From: Nioella sp965215655
GTDB lineage: Bacteria > Pseudomonadota > Alphaproteobacteria > Rhodobacterales > Rhodobacteraceae
Reading direction: 5' to 3'
Assembly: GCF_965215655.1 (NCBI RefSeq)
Contig: NZ_OZ244111.1
Span: forward strand, 1,984,001-2,048,000
DNA: 64,000 nt
Shown here: piece by piece, positions 8,275 to 17,609 of the stretch
Numbering within the stretch: position 1 is the stretch's first letter
Layout of the letters: each line of letters starts with the position of its first letter
Translations under genes and position numbers: made by a program
Notes under the pieces: model-generated
Databases searched by the model: none
What the model saw: the letters and a program-made list of their open reading frames with translations, nothing else
Told to the model about the DNA's origin: nothing

Positions 8275-10587
8275 TCAGAACCGTGCTTCAACGGTGAAGT
8301 CAAAGCTGCGGGTCCGGTCGTATTCCTGCGCGTCCAGAACGTGGCTGAAGTTGAAGCGCAGCGGCCCGATCTGCGTATCCCAGAAGATCGAAACCCCAAC
8401 CGTCTGACGGATATGCATGTCGTCATCGACCACGCCGCCAAGGGTGTTGTCGAGACCCCAGACAGAACCGATGTCGTAGTACAGACCACCGGTGATGCCG
8501 TATTCCTCGGGCAGGCCAATCGGGAAGGCGGTCTCGAAACGGGCCGCGAAGTAGTAGTTGCCGCCCAAGGCATCTGCCGCAGTTCCGGCGTCGGTCAGGT
8601 CACGGGGACCAACCCCATTGCCCTCGAACCCGCGCAGCTGACGCGAATTCAAGCCGAAGCGGTCGATCCGGCGGCTGTTGCCGGACAGCATGTTCAGCGC
8701 GCCGCCTTCCAAAGTGGCCCGCAGCGACACCTCTTCGCGCATGATCGTGGTTTCCGCCACCATCGCAGCCGTCGTGCGGATGTACTCGTTATCCCCGCCA
8801 AGCCCGGCAAAGTCCTGCCCGAAGCTGAAGCTGAAGCCGGCATTCGGGTTCAGGCCGGTGCCAAGTGTGCTGTAGCTGTAGGTATAGCCCACGGAGGATG
8901 TCAGGCGAGAGCCTTCCTCGGCCTGAAGGATCGCAGATGAGGTTGCCGGTACATCGAAAATCCCATCATCGGAGATCCGGTAGTTCAACGCCAGGCGGCT
9001 GTTTTCGGTCAGCGGGAAGGACACCGAGGGGCTGAATCCGATGCTACGGGTGTTATAGCTCGCGTTTTGCTGGCTGGTGGTTGTGTAATACGCGGCCAGG
9101 CCAAGTTGCAGATCGCGGCCCAGGAAAGCCGGTTCCGTGAAGGAGAAGTTGAAGCTCCGGGACCCTTCGGACGTATCGAACCCGAAGCGCAGTGCCTGAC
9201 CACGTCCAAGGAAGTTGTTTTCAGAGAAGTTGACGGCCAGTCCGACACCGGTATCGGTCGCGAAGTTCACGCCAAATCCGAGCGATCCCGTCGGTTGCTC
9301 AACCACATCCACGTCAAGGATCACCTGATCGGGGGTCGAGCCCGGGCGGCTTTGCACCGTCGCATCCGAGAAGAACCCAAGGGCACGGATACGCTCTGCG
9401 CTTTGCCGGATCTCGCGGGGGTCGAGCGGATCGCCTTCGGCGCTGCGGAACTGACGGCGGATCACCCGGTCGAGCGTCGTCGCGTTGCCTTCAATGTCGA
9501 TGCGCTCGACGAACACGCGGTCGCCGCGGGTGATGACGAACTCGATATCGAGGGTCAGGTCCGCATCGTTGCGGGTGACACGCGGTTCAACCCGGACGAA
9601 CCGCAGCCCCATGCTGGAGGCGAGATTTTCCATCCGCGTGATCGTGTTGTCCACCAGCCGGGGCGAATAGGTCACCCCAGGGCGCACGGCGATCGTGTCC
9701 TGGAAGGGCTGCGCATCCACGTCGGCGATCTCGCTGACGGTGGTGATTTCCCCGAACGAGAAGCTCTGCCCTTCACGGATGTTGAATGTGATGAAATAGG
9801 CGTTGCGTTCGCGCGCCAGTTCCGACGTGACGCTTTGAACAGTGAAGTCGATATAACCCCGCTCGCGGTAGAAGTCGGTTAGCAATTGCTGATCGAAGGC
9901 CACGCGGTCGGCCACGAAGGTGTCAGACCCGATCAGCTGCCGGAAGATGCCGGCCTGCGTGCTTTCCATGACCCGGCGCAGACGGCGGTCGCTGAAGTCA
10001 CGGTTGCCGACGAAGGTAATGCGCTCGGTTTCCACGACGCGGCCCTCGGTCACTTCGAAGACCAGATCGACGCGGTTCTCATCGCGGCGGATGATGACGG
10101 GGGTCACGGTGGCGGTCAGGCGGCCCTGCAACCGATAGGCTTCGGTGATGGACGCGGCATCCTGTTCCGCCTGCGAGGGCGAATAGACGCGACGCGGCTG
10201 CGAGGTGACGACCGTCATCAGCATATCGTCTTCGAGCCGGCGGTTGCCCTCGATATTGATGCGGTTGATCGTCGGGTATTCCTGCACGATGGCCACCAGA
10301 CGCGATCCGCGCGGATCAAGTTCCGCGCTTTCGAACAGGCCCGAGTTCTGAAGGCGCTGATAGGCATCGTTCAACTGCGCGGCCGTGATCGTCTGGCCTG
10401 CGGGGATGTCGAGAAAGGCAAGGATCGTGGCAGGATCGACACGGTCATTTCCTTCGACGGCGAAAGACGTGAACCGGTAGGTCTGCGCATTGGCGTTGCC
10501 GGGAAGCAGAATCAGCCCGGCCATCAGCACCGCAAGAACGGCAGCAAAATGCCTGAATCTACCGGAAAATCCCGTTTTCACATACAT
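8275..10587 (-). CDS. bamA: outer membrane protein assembly factor BamA
   Basis: The 770-aa Omp85 protein inserts beta-barrel proteins into the outer membrane. A signal peptide (residues about 12-35, ending NANAQ) precedes POTRA repeats recognisable by motifs such as INRINIEGNRRLEDD and ITFVGNRDFSDRRLRR. The C-terminal 370 or so residues form the barrel, with a gold-standard terminal phenylalanine (DFTVEARF). The 207 bases upstream, back to the 41-aa ORF, contain a putative terminator, so bamA probably has its own promoter rather than depending only on readthrough from rseP. Confidence 0.96.
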   Translation of the reverse strand: MYVKTGFSGRFRHFAAVLAVLMAGLILLPGNANAQTYRFTSFAVEGNDRVDPATILAFLDIPAGQTITAAQLNDAYQRLQNSGLFESAELDPRGSRLVAIVQEYPTINRINIEGNRRLEDDMLMTVVTSQPRRVYSPSQAEQDAASITEAYRLQGRLTATVTPVIIRRDENRVDLVFEVTEGRVVETERITFVGNRDFSDRRLRRVMESTQAGIFRQLIGSDTFVADRVAFDQQLLTDFYRERGYIDFTVQSVTSELARERNAYFITFNIREGQSFSFGEITTVSEIADVDAQPFQDTIAVRPGVTYSPRLVDNTITRMENLASSMGLRFVRVEPRVTRNDADLTLDIEFVITRGDRVFVERIDIEGNATTLDRVIRRQFRSAEGDPLDPREIRQSAERIRALGFFSDATVQSRPGSTPDQVILDVDVVEQPTGSLGFGVNFATDTGVGLAVNFSENNFLGRGQALRFGFDTSEGSRSFNFSFTEPAFLGRDLQLGLAAYYTTTSQQNASYNTRSIGFSPSVSFPLTENSRLALNYRISDDGIFDVPATSSAILQAEEGSRLTSSVGYTYSYSTLGTGLNPNAGFSFSFGQDFAGLGGDNEYIRTTAAMVAETTIMREEVSLRATLEGGALNMLSGNSRRIDRFGLNSRQLRGFEGNGVGPRDLTDAGTAADALGGNYYFAARFETAFPIGLPEEYGITGGLYYDIGSVWGLDNTLGGVVDDDMHIRQTVGVSIFWDTQIGPLRFNFSHVLDAQEYDRTRSFDFTVEARF

Positions 10588-10725
10588 CGAATCCGCCCCG
10601 CCAAGTATCTAAGCTACCGAAAGCTCTATCGCGCACGGGTAGGCTTGTCAAAACGCGTTAACCCACGGTGTAGGAGTTATTTCCGACCGTGGCACAAGAT
10701 ATACATAATTCGGGGTGGAATCGCA

Positions 10726-10754
10726 AAACCGGCAGCCAATCGGGATGCCGGTTT
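10726..10754 (-). terminator. putative intrinsic terminator behind the 41-aa ORF
   Basis: A nine-base-pair perfect stem (AAACCGGCA with TGCCGGTTT) with an 11-base loop lies 41 bases downstream of the 41-aa ORF on the minus strand. The last three stem bases and the next base form a short TTTT run. The stem is symmetric, but only the minus orientation fits the genes here. The T tract is short, so termination may be partial. Confidence 0.5.
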
Positions 10755-10794
10755 ACAGATGTTCGGAAGGGCCAAAACCCTGAAAGCGTGACAA

Positions 10795-10920
10795 TCAGAG
10801 CGTGACCAGCCAACCGGCCACGGTCAACGCGCCGACGATCATCACCGGCACAAGGAAGCGGTCGATATTGACTTCCACAAAGAAGCTGAAGCTGCGGTAG
10901 CTTTCGTTGATCATTCTCAT
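10795..10920 (-). CDS. 41-aa single-span membrane peptide
   Basis: The frame encodes 41 residues: a polar N-terminus (MRMINESYRSFSFF), then FVEVNID, then a hydrophobic stretch of about 18 residues (LVPVMIVGALTVAGWLV) ending two residues before the stop. This predicts one transmembrane helix with the N-terminus inside. It lies between rseP and bamA on the same strand, with a putative terminator behind it. No strong ribosome-binding site is visible; GGCGAGACCA precedes the ATG, and a second ATG two codons later is possible. I do not recognise the family. Confidence 0.5.
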   Translation of the reverse strand: MRMINESYRSFSFFVEVNIDRFLVPVMIVGALTVAGWLVTL

Positions 10921-11077
10921 TGGTCTCGCCTCGGTCTGCGTCTTGGGGCGCATGGCCCCTTGCAGATCCAAGACTCGCGCTCAATTTGGGCGCGAATGCG
11001 GCACCGCCTTGACGCTTTTGCGAATTGTTAAGCTTTTGCAGCCATATACCTGCGACAGCCTGTCCCGCCCTGCCCGA

Positions 11078-12409
11078 TTACGGGCAGAACAGGTCGTTCG
11101 TCAGCGCAAACAGCATCAGCGACAGGATCAGCGTCAGCCCAACCGTCATGAAAATGCGCATCGCCTTGTCCGAGGGCGGGCGTCCTGTAACGGCCTCAAA
11201 CGCGTGGAACAGAAGATGGCCGCCATCCAGCACCGGGATCGGGAACAGGTTCAGCAGGCCAACGGCGGTGGACAGCACTGCCACAAACCAAAAGAAGCTT
11301 TCCAGCCCCTGACTGGCCGCCGCGCCCGAGGTTTCGGCGATACCGATGGGGCCTTGCAGGTTGCAGCTGGAAATCGCGCCGGTGATCATGTGCCAAAGAC
11401 CCGACAGCGAGGTCTGGATCACGTTCACGACCGTGGCAGCGCCGCCGGTTATGGCCGGGCCAAGGCCCACGCGGGTGATCTCGGGGTCGAAGAACAGCCC
11501 GCCCGTGACGCCGATTAGCCAGCGGGTTTCAAACCCCCCTTCGGGCGACGGCAAGTCCATGCGACGCGGGGCAAGGGTGATGTCGATCATCTCGCCATCG
11601 CGCCAGACCTCCAGCGCCAATTCCGCCCCTTCAGAGGCTTCCACAGCGCTGCGCAACTGTTCAAAGGCATAGACCGGCTCGCCGTTGATGGTGCGGATCA
11701 CATCGCCCCGTTCCAGCCCGGCATCCATCGCGGCAGATCTTGGCGTGACGCTGTCCACCACGGGAATCAGCGGAAAACTGGCATCGAGGCTCAGATCGTC
11801 GCCATCGCGCTGAATGTCATATGTCAGAGTTTCCGCGGGCGGCAGCGTGCGGCCGAGCTCGAACACATCGGCCAGGGTATCTACCGCCTCCCCCTCAATG
11901 GCGGTGATCAGATCTCCCCGCTGCAAAAGCTGCATCTCGGACGGCATCGGGCGCAGATCGCCCACCACCGGATCCTCTGACGCCTGCCCCGACAGCATCA
12001 TCACGCCCGCAAAGATCAGGATCGACAGGATGAAATTGAACACCGGCCCCGCCGCCACGGTCGCCGCCCGCGCCCAAAGCGGCGCGCCATGCATCGACCG
12101 GCGGCGTTCCTCGGCATCCAGCGCATCGACCGCCGCCGCATCCTTGCCCGAAGCCGCATCCGCATCGCCCAGGAATTTCACGTAGCCGCCGAAGGGCAGA
12201 GCCGCGACCTGCCACTTGGTGCCATGCCGGTCGACCCGCGAAAACAGCACAGGCCCGAAGCCGAGCGAGAACACTTCCGCATGAATGCCCGACCAGCGCC
12301 CCACGATGTAATGGCCATATTCATGGATCGCGACGATGATCGACAGCGCCGCCACGAAGGCCAGAAGGGTAAAGGCAAAGCCACCGAAGGTGGGGATTAG
12401 GTCGGTCAC
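11078..12409 (-). CDS. rseP: site-2 intramembrane zinc metalloprotease RseP
   Basis: The 443-aa polytopic protein cleaves anti-sigma factors and signal-peptide remnants within the cytoplasmic membrane. The zinc motif HEYGH is at residues 29-33 in the first membrane helix, and the third zinc-ligand motif IPVLDGGHLL is near residue 395. Between them lie periplasmic PDZ domains (for example SAAMDAGLERGDVIRTING). The start overlaps the dxr stop by four bases. The 157 bases downstream to the 41-aa ORF contain no clear terminator. Confidence 0.95.
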   Translation of the reverse strand: MTDLIPTFGGFAFTLLAFVAALSIIVAIHEYGHYIVGRWSGIHAEVFSLGFGPVLFSRVDRHGTKWQVAALPFGGYVKFLGDADAASGKDAAAVDALDAEERRRSMHGAPLWARAATVAAGPVFNFILSILIFAGVMMLSGQASEDPVVGDLRPMPSEMQLLQRGDLITAIEGEAVDTLADVFELGRTLPPAETLTYDIQRDGDDLSLDASFPLIPVVDSVTPRSAAMDAGLERGDVIRTINGEPVYAFEQLRSAVEASEGAELALEVWRDGEMIDITLAPRRMDLPSPEGGFETRWLIGVTGGLFFDPEITRVGLGPAITGGAATVVNVIQTSLSGLWHMITGAISSCNLQGPIGIAETSGAAASQGLESFFWFVAVLSTAVGLLNLFPIPVLDGGHLLFHAFEAVTGRPPSDKAMRIFMTVGLTLILSLMLFALTNDLFCP

Positions 12410-13590
12410 GCGGTCTGCTCCTGTCTGCTGTTGGCCAGGTCTTCTGCCCGTACCCTCGTCAGATGGTCGGTTTGCAGCACTGTCTCAAGGCTGTCCATGG
12501 CATCGGTAAGGCGAATTTCGCGCGACATCGCGTCAAGTGTCGCCTCGACCAGCCCGGCCATGTCGGTAAACCGGATGCGCCCGGCGATGAAATGATCCAG
12601 CGCCACCTCTTTCGCGGCGTTGAACACGGCCCCTGCCCCGCCACCGGTTGCCATGACCTGCCGCGCAAGCCGGAGCGCCGGAAAGCGGGTCTCATCGGCG
12701 CTGCGAAACTCCAGCGTGACAAGCTTGGCAAGGTCGATCCGCTCCACCGGCAGATCGCGCCTCTCGGGCCAGTGCAGCGCGTAGCCGATGGCATGGCGCA
12801 TATCGGGCGCGCCCAGATGGGCCATCAGCGCCCCGTCAGAGAATCCCACCAGAGCATGCACGATGCTTTGCGGATGAATGACCGTGTCGATCTTTTCGGG
12901 CGCGATGTCGAAGAATTCGCGCGTTTCGATCAGCTCCAGCGCCTTGTTGAACATCGAGGCCGAGTCGATGGTGATCCGCTGGCCCATGTCCCAGTTGGGA
13001 TGCGCGCAGGCGTCCGCGACGGTGGCCTGGGCCAGCCGGTCCAGTGGCCAGTCGCGCAACGCGCCACCCGATGCGGTGATGATCACCCGTTCGACAGCGG
13101 CCATATCCTCGCCCACCAGCGCCTGAAACGCAGCGGAATGTTCACTGTCCACGGGCAGGATGCGGGCGCCATGGGCACGCGCCTCCGCCATCAGCAGCGG
13201 CCCGGCGGTCACAAGGCTTTCCTTGTTGGCCAGCGCCAGCGTGCGGCCATGGCGCAGCGCGTGAAAGCCGGGGGCAAGCCCCGCCGCGCCGACAATCGCG
13301 GACATGGTCCAGTCGGCGGGCCGGTCGGCGGCCTCAATGAGCGCCTCGGCCCCGGCGGCCACGGCGATGCCAGTGCCGGACAACGCCTCTCGCAACGCGG
13401 GCAGGCAGTCATCGAAACAGGTCACGGCAATTTCGGCGTTGAATTCCCGCGCGTCGGCGGCCAACTGCTCCACATTGCGCCCGCCGGTCAGCGCCACGAC
13501 GCGATACGCCTCCAGATCGCGCCGGACAAGGTCGAGCGTGCTTTGCCCGATCGACCCGGTGGCCCCGAAGATGCTGACCGAGCGGCTCAC
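12406..13590 (-). CDS. dxr: 1-deoxy-D-xylulose 5-phosphate reductoisomerase
   Basis: The 394-aa NADPH-dependent enzyme makes 2-C-methyl-D-erythritol 4-phosphate, the committed step of the MEP isoprenoid pathway. The N-terminal nucleotide-binding motif is GATGSIGQSTLDLV. The metal and substrate loops LPVDSEHSA and HPNWDMGQRITIDSASMFNK are intact. It overlaps both neighbours by ATGA (cdsA upstream, rseP downstream). Its place beside uppS makes sense because isoprenoid precursors feed undecaprenyl synthesis. Confidence 0.96.
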   Translation of the reverse strand: MSRSVSIFGATGSIGQSTLDLVRRDLEAYRVVALTGGRNVEQLAADAREFNAEIAVTCFDDCLPALREALSGTGIAVAAGAEALIEAADRPADWTMSAIVGAAGLAPGFHALRHGRTLALANKESLVTAGPLLMAEARAHGARILPVDSEHSAAFQALVGEDMAAVERVIITASGGALRDWPLDRLAQATVADACAHPNWDMGQRITIDSASMFNKALELIETREFFDIAPEKIDTVIHPQSIVHALVGFSDGALMAHLGAPDMRHAIGYALHWPERRDLPVERIDLAKLVTLEFRSADETRFPALRLARQVMATGGGAGAVFNAAKEVALDHFIAGRIRFTDMAGLVEATLDAMSREIRLTDAMDSLETVLQTDHLTRVRAEDLANSRQEQTA

Positions 13591-14408
13591 ATCAACAGGC
13601 CCCCGACCGTGGCCATGGCCAGCGTCGCAACCGCGCCAGCGCCGGTCATGCCGTCGAACCGGTCCAGCACCCCGCCGTGGCCGGGAATGAGGTTCGAGGC
13701 ATCCTTGACCCCCACATGCCGCTTGATCGCGCTTTCCACCACATCGCCCATCTGCGAGGCGAGCGACAGGAGCGGCGCGATGATCAGCACCATCACGGGC
13801 TCAAATCCCAGAAGGCCCCAGGCGACAGCGGCGGAGGCGATCCAGCCCGCAATGGTGCCCGACCAGGTCTTCTTGGGGCTGACCTGCGGCCAGAATTTCG
13901 GCCCGCCAATGATGCGGCCCGCGAAATAGCCCGCGATATCCGTGGCCACCACGACGCCGACAAGGAAGGCCACGAAGATCAGCCCATACATGACCCGCAG
14001 ATAGAACATGCCCGCCACCGCGAAGAGGAAGAACATGCCGTAAAGGACGAAGATCCAGCGATTCTGCGGTGTGACCGTCTGCACCCCGCCCCAGATCGCC
14101 AACCCCAGGAATGGCACGATCCAAGGGGTCAGAAAGATGGAGTCGAGGAAGCCCTCCCCCGTGGCAAAGGTGAAGATCTGCGCCACGCAGGTCGCCAGCA
14201 CAGCCGTTGCCGCCAGCCCCCCCGCGCGGATCGGGGTCTCGCCGCCAAGCAGGCGATGCAACTCCCAGATACCGAAGCCGCCGAGCGCCACCAGCCCGAG
14301 AAGCAACGGATAGCTGCCCACATAGATCAGTCCGAAACCGACAGCGGCCAGCGCCACACCCGAGACCACGCGCGGCCCCAGATCGCCCCACTTGCCCGCG
14401 CCGCTCAT
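13587..14408 (-). CDS. cdsA: phosphatidate cytidylyltransferase
   Basis: The 273-aa integral membrane enzyme makes CDP-diacylglycerol from CTP and phosphatidate for phospholipid synthesis. Several hydrophobic spans cover residues 10-200. The C-terminal CDS signature is present in GVKDASNLIPGHGGVLDRFDG, split here as SNLIPGHGG followed by VLDRFDG. ATGA overlaps link it to uppS and dxr. Confidence 0.95.
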   Translation of the reverse strand: MSGAGKWGDLGPRVVSGVALAAVGFGLIYVGSYPLLLGLVALGGFGIWELHRLLGGETPIRAGGLAATAVLATCVAQIFTFATGEGFLDSIFLTPWIVPFLGLAIWGGVQTVTPQNRWIFVLYGMFFLFAVAGMFYLRVMYGLIFVAFLVGVVVATDIAGYFAGRIIGGPKFWPQVSPKKTWSGTIAGWIASAAVAWGLLGFEPVMVLIIAPLLSLASQMGDVVESAIKRHVGVKDASNLIPGHGGVLDRFDGMTGAGAVATLAMATVGGLLM

Positions 14409-15130
14409 GCCTTCACCGCACCGAAGCGTCGGTCACGCTGGCCGTAGCGGACCAGAACCTTGGCGAATTCCTCGGACGAGAAATCGGGCCAGAGCGTGTC
14501 GATGAATTCATACTCCGCATAGGCCGACTGCCAGAGCAGGAAGTTGGAAATCCGCGCCTCTCCGCTGGTGCGGATCACCAGATCGGGGTCAGGCAGATAG
14601 CAGGTATCGAGGTAACGCGGCAGGGTTTCGCCATCGACATCCTCGGGCTTCAGCTTGCCCGCCGCCACATCCTGCGCCAGCCGCTTGGTGGCGCGCGCCA
14701 CCTCGTCCCGGCCACCGTAATTCAGCGCAATGGTCAGATTCACGGCGGTGTTTTCGGCGGTCAGCAATTCCAGATTGTCCATCATGTCCTGAAGCCGAGG
14801 CTCCAGCCGGACCCGGTCACCGATGAACCGGACGCGGACATTCTTCTGATGCAGTTCTTGCGCCTTGTTGGTGATGAAGCGCTTGAACAGGCGCATCAGC
14901 CCGGCAACTTCCGTCTGGGTGCGCTTCCAGTTCTCGGTCGAAAAGGCAAAGATCGTCAGATACTTGACGCCAAGCGGTGTGCAGGCTTCAACGATTTCCT
15001 GCACCCGGCGCGCCCCGGCATGGTGGCCCACCAGACGCGGACGTCCGCGCTGCTTGGCCCACCGTCCGTTGCCATCCATGATGATCGCCACATGGCGCGG
15101 GGTTTTGCTTGACTGGTCCTTCGGGGCCAT
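14405..15130 (-). CDS. uppS: undecaprenyl diphosphate synthase (isoprenyl transferase)
   Basis: The 241-aa cis-prenyltransferase makes the C55 lipid carrier for peptidoglycan and polysaccharides. The N-terminal catalytic motif AIIMDGNGRWAKQRG carries Asp19, and the C-terminal block LVIRTSGEARISNFLLWQ is typical. The frame is open to 15154. ATG 15130 is preferred because a GGGAAGG ribosome-binding sequence lies about four bases ahead and the family N-terminus is short. The four-base overlap with cdsA supports co-translation. Confidence 0.94.
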   Translation of the reverse strand: MAPKDQSSKTPRHVAIIMDGNGRWAKQRGRPRLVGHHAGARRVQEIVEACTPLGVKYLTIFAFSTENWKRTQTEVAGLMRLFKRFITNKAQELHQKNVRVRFIGDRVRLEPRLQDMMDNLELLTAENTAVNLTIALNYGGRDEVARATKRLAQDVAAGKLKPEDVDGETLPRYLDTCYLPDPDLVIRTSGEARISNFLLWQSAYAEYEFIDTLWPDFSSEEFAKVLVRYGQRDRRFGAVKA

Positions 15131-15162
15131 CGGCCTTCCCCACCGGGCGATCACACAGGTCC

Positions 15163-15729
15163 TCAGACCTGCATGATCTCTTCCTGTTTCGTCGCGAGAA
15201 AGGCGTCAACCTTGGCGATATGGGCGTCGGTGAGATCCTGCACTTCGCTTTCCCATAGCTTCTGGTCGTCCTCGGACATGCCGTCGGCCTTGGCCTTCTT
15301 GATCTGATCCATGCCGTCACGGCGCACATTGCGGATCGCAACGCGGGCGTGTTCGGCGTAGTTTCCGGCCACCTTGGTCAGTTCGCGGCGACGTTCCTCG
15401 TTCAATTCCGGGATCGGCAGCATGATGATGGTGCCGTTCATTTGCGGATTAATGCCAAGGCCGCTTTCACGAATAGCCTTTTCCACCTTGTTCACCATCG
15501 ACTTGTCCCAGACATTGATGGTGACCATGCGCGGTTCGGGCACGTTCACCGTGCCCACCTGGTTGATCGGGGTCATCTGGCCATATGCCTCGACCTGCAC
15601 CGGCTCCAGCATGGCAGCCGACGCGCGGCCCGTGCGCAGCGATGCGAATTCCGTTCTGAGGGACGCCAGAGCGCCATCCATCCGGCGGCTCAGATCGTCC
15701 AGATCAATCTCGATATCGTCCTCGGACAT
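15163..15729 (-). CDS. frr: ribosome recycling factor
   Basis: The 188-aa protein splits post-termination ribosomes together with EF-G. The whole sequence is RRF-like: the N-terminal SLRTGRASAAMLEPVQVEAYG, the central IMLPIPELNEERRREL, and the C-terminal helix RRDGMDQIKKAKADGMSEDD. It lies 47 bases behind pyrH and 32 bases ahead of uppS, the near-universal order. Confidence 0.97.
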   Translation of the reverse strand: MSEDDIEIDLDDLSRRMDGALASLRTEFASLRTGRASAAMLEPVQVEAYGQMTPINQVGTVNVPEPRMVTINVWDKSMVNKVEKAIRESGLGINPQMNGTIIMLPIPELNEERRRELTKVAGNYAEHARVAIRNVRRDGMDQIKKAKADGMSEDDQKLWESEVQDLTDAHIAKVDAFLATKQEEIMQV

Positions 15730-15776
15730 GCCCGTTACTCCGTCAGGTCTTGATCGTTAAGGGGGTTCTACCGCGT

Positions 15777-16505
15777 TCACTGCACCTTTGTATAGGTGCC
15801 TTCCCCGGCGAGAATGCCTTTGAAGCCGCCGGGCTCATCCAGGCTGAAGACGATGATCGGCATGTCATTCTCGCGCGCGAGCGCAATGGCAGAGGCATCC
15901 ATGACCCCCAGATGCTGCGCCAGAACGTCGTCATAAGAGATCGTGTCATAGCGCGTCGCATCGTCATGCTTGACCGGGTCCTTGTCATAGACCCCGTCCA
16001 CCTTGGTGCCCTTGAAGATCGCCTGGCAGTTCATTTCATTGGCGCGCAGCGTCGCGGCGGTGTCGGTGGTGAAATAGGGGTTGCCGGTGCCGGCGGCGAA
16101 GATCACCACGCGCTTTTTCTCCAGGTGGCGCACGGCGCGGCGGCGAATGTAGGGCTCGCAGACCTGATCCATGGGAATGGCGCTGATCACACGGGTGTGG
16201 ATGCCCAGTTTCTCCAACGCGCCCTGCATCGCCAATGCGTTCATGACCGTGGCCAGCATGCCCATGTAGTCGGCCGTTGCCCGCTCCATCCCCTGTGCGC
16301 TGCCCTGAAGACCGCGGAAGATGTTGCCGCCGCCGATGACCATGCAAATCTCGACCCCCATGGAATGCACCGACTGCACTTCCTTGGCGATGCGTTCGAC
16401 GGTCGGCGGGTGCAGCCCGTATCCCTGATCGCCCATCAGCGCCTCTCCCGAGATCTTCAGCATGACGCGGGAATAGGCGGGTGCGGGCGCGGTGTCGGAG
16501 GGCAT
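15777..16505 (-). CDS. pyrH: uridylate kinase
   Basis: The 242-aa amino-acid-kinase-fold enzyme phosphorylates UMP to UDP. Diagnostic motifs are VMLKISGEALMGDQGYG at the N-terminus, ICMVIGGGNIFRG, and the FAAGTGNPYFTTDTAA loop. The frame extends to 16616, but the family start fits ATG 16505. The upstream 162 bases are divergent with miaA and should hold the promoter for the pyrH-frr-uppS-cdsA-dxr-rseP operon. Confidence 0.96.
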   Translation of the reverse strand: MPSDTAPAPAYSRVMLKISGEALMGDQGYGLHPPTVERIAKEVQSVHSMGVEICMVIGGGNIFRGLQGSAQGMERATADYMGMLATVMNALAMQGALEKLGIHTRVISAIPMDQVCEPYIRRRAVRHLEKKRVVIFAAGTGNPYFTTDTAATLRANEMNCQAIFKGTKVDGVYDKDPVKHDDATRYDTISYDDVLAQHLGVMDASAIALARENDMPIIVFSLDEPGGFKGILAGEGTYTKVQ

Positions 16506-16667
16506 GGCGAATCCTTGATTGGTCTGGGCATGGCTGACGCAAGGGGCAGCACCAGTTTGGGCTGCTTTGCGACCGGGGGCAACATGGCCTAAATAACAGG
16601 CAGGTTCAACGGGCAATCAGCCTTGTCCTGAAACCGGAAAGTAACATCAGGAACGGCGTTTAGAGCA

Positions 16668-17540
16668 TTGATAAACATAAATTCCCTCTCCACGGAGAAG
16701 CCGATTCTGATTGCCGGGCCAACCGCATCGGGCAAAACCGCCCTAGCGCTGGAAATCGCTGCGCGTCACGGCGGACGGATTATCAATGCCGATGCGCTAC
16801 AGGTCTATGACGGCTGGCGTGTCCTGACCGCACGCCCTTCCCCCGAAGAGGAAGCCGTCGCACCGCATGCTCTGTTCGGTCATGTGCCGTTCGATGCCGA
16901 GTATTCGACCGGCCATTGGCTGCGCGAAGTGGCTGCGCTGCTGTCGGAGGGGCCGCGCCCGATCATCGTGGGTGGCACCGGGCTTTATTTCACCGCCCTG
17001 ACCGAAGGGCTGGCCGATATTCCCGCCACCCCGCCCGAGATCAGGGCAAAGGCCGACGCAATGACGGCAGAGGCCATGCTGGCGGAGCTTGACCGCGAGG
17101 ATCCAGAGATTGCCAACCGGATCGACCGGCAAAACCCGATGCGCATTCAACGGGCCTGGGAAGTGCTGCGCGCCACCGGGCGGCCGCTTTCCGCCTGGCA
17201 GGCCGAGACGCCGGCGCCCGTGCTACCGCTTTCAGAGACGCAGCCCCTGCTGTTGGACGCGGACCGCGATTGGCTGGCAGAGCGAATCGAGCGGCGCTTC
17301 GACCTGATGCTGGCGGGCGGTGCACTGGAGGAGGCCCGCGCGCTTGAACCGGTCTGGCACCGCGCGGCGGGCGCAAAGAAAGCCATTGGCGGGCCGGAGC
17401 TGATTGCCGTCATTCGCGGAGAGACGACTTTGCAACAGGCACGCGAAGCCGCCATCATCGGCAGCCGCCAATACGCCAAGCGGCAGCGCACGTGGTTCCG
17501 CGCCCGGATGGGCAACTGGCAGGCGATCCCCCTGCCCTGA
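16668..17540 (+). CDS. miaA: tRNA dimethylallyltransferase
   Basis: The 290-aa enzyme adds a dimethylallyl group to A37 of tRNAs that read UNN codons. The P-loop LIAGPTASGKTALALEI and the substrate segment INADALQVYDGWRVLTARPS are clear. The C-terminal QYAKRQRTWFR motif is present. The only reasonable start is TTG at 16668, because no ATG or GTG in frame precedes the P-loop; a weak start may keep expression low. It is divergent from pyrH. Confidence 0.93.
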   Translation: MININSLSTEKPILIAGPTASGKTALALEIAARHGGRIINADALQVYDGWRVLTARPSPEEEAVAPHALFGHVPFDAEYSTGHWLREVAALLSEGPRPIIVGGTGLYFTALTEGLADIPATPPEIRAKADAMTAEAMLAELDREDPEIANRIDRQNPMRIQRAWEVLRATGRPLSAWQAETPAPVLPLSETQPLLLDADRDWLAERIERRFDLMLAGGALEEARALEPVWHRAAGAKKAIGGPELIAVIRGETTLQQAREAAIIGSRQYAKRQRTWFRARMGNWQAIPLP

Positions 17541-17609
17541 CCCAAGCCAGAGGCGATTTCGCCACGAGGTCACTTTCCTTGCTGCGCTTCTGCGCCTAGG
17601 CTTCGCGCC

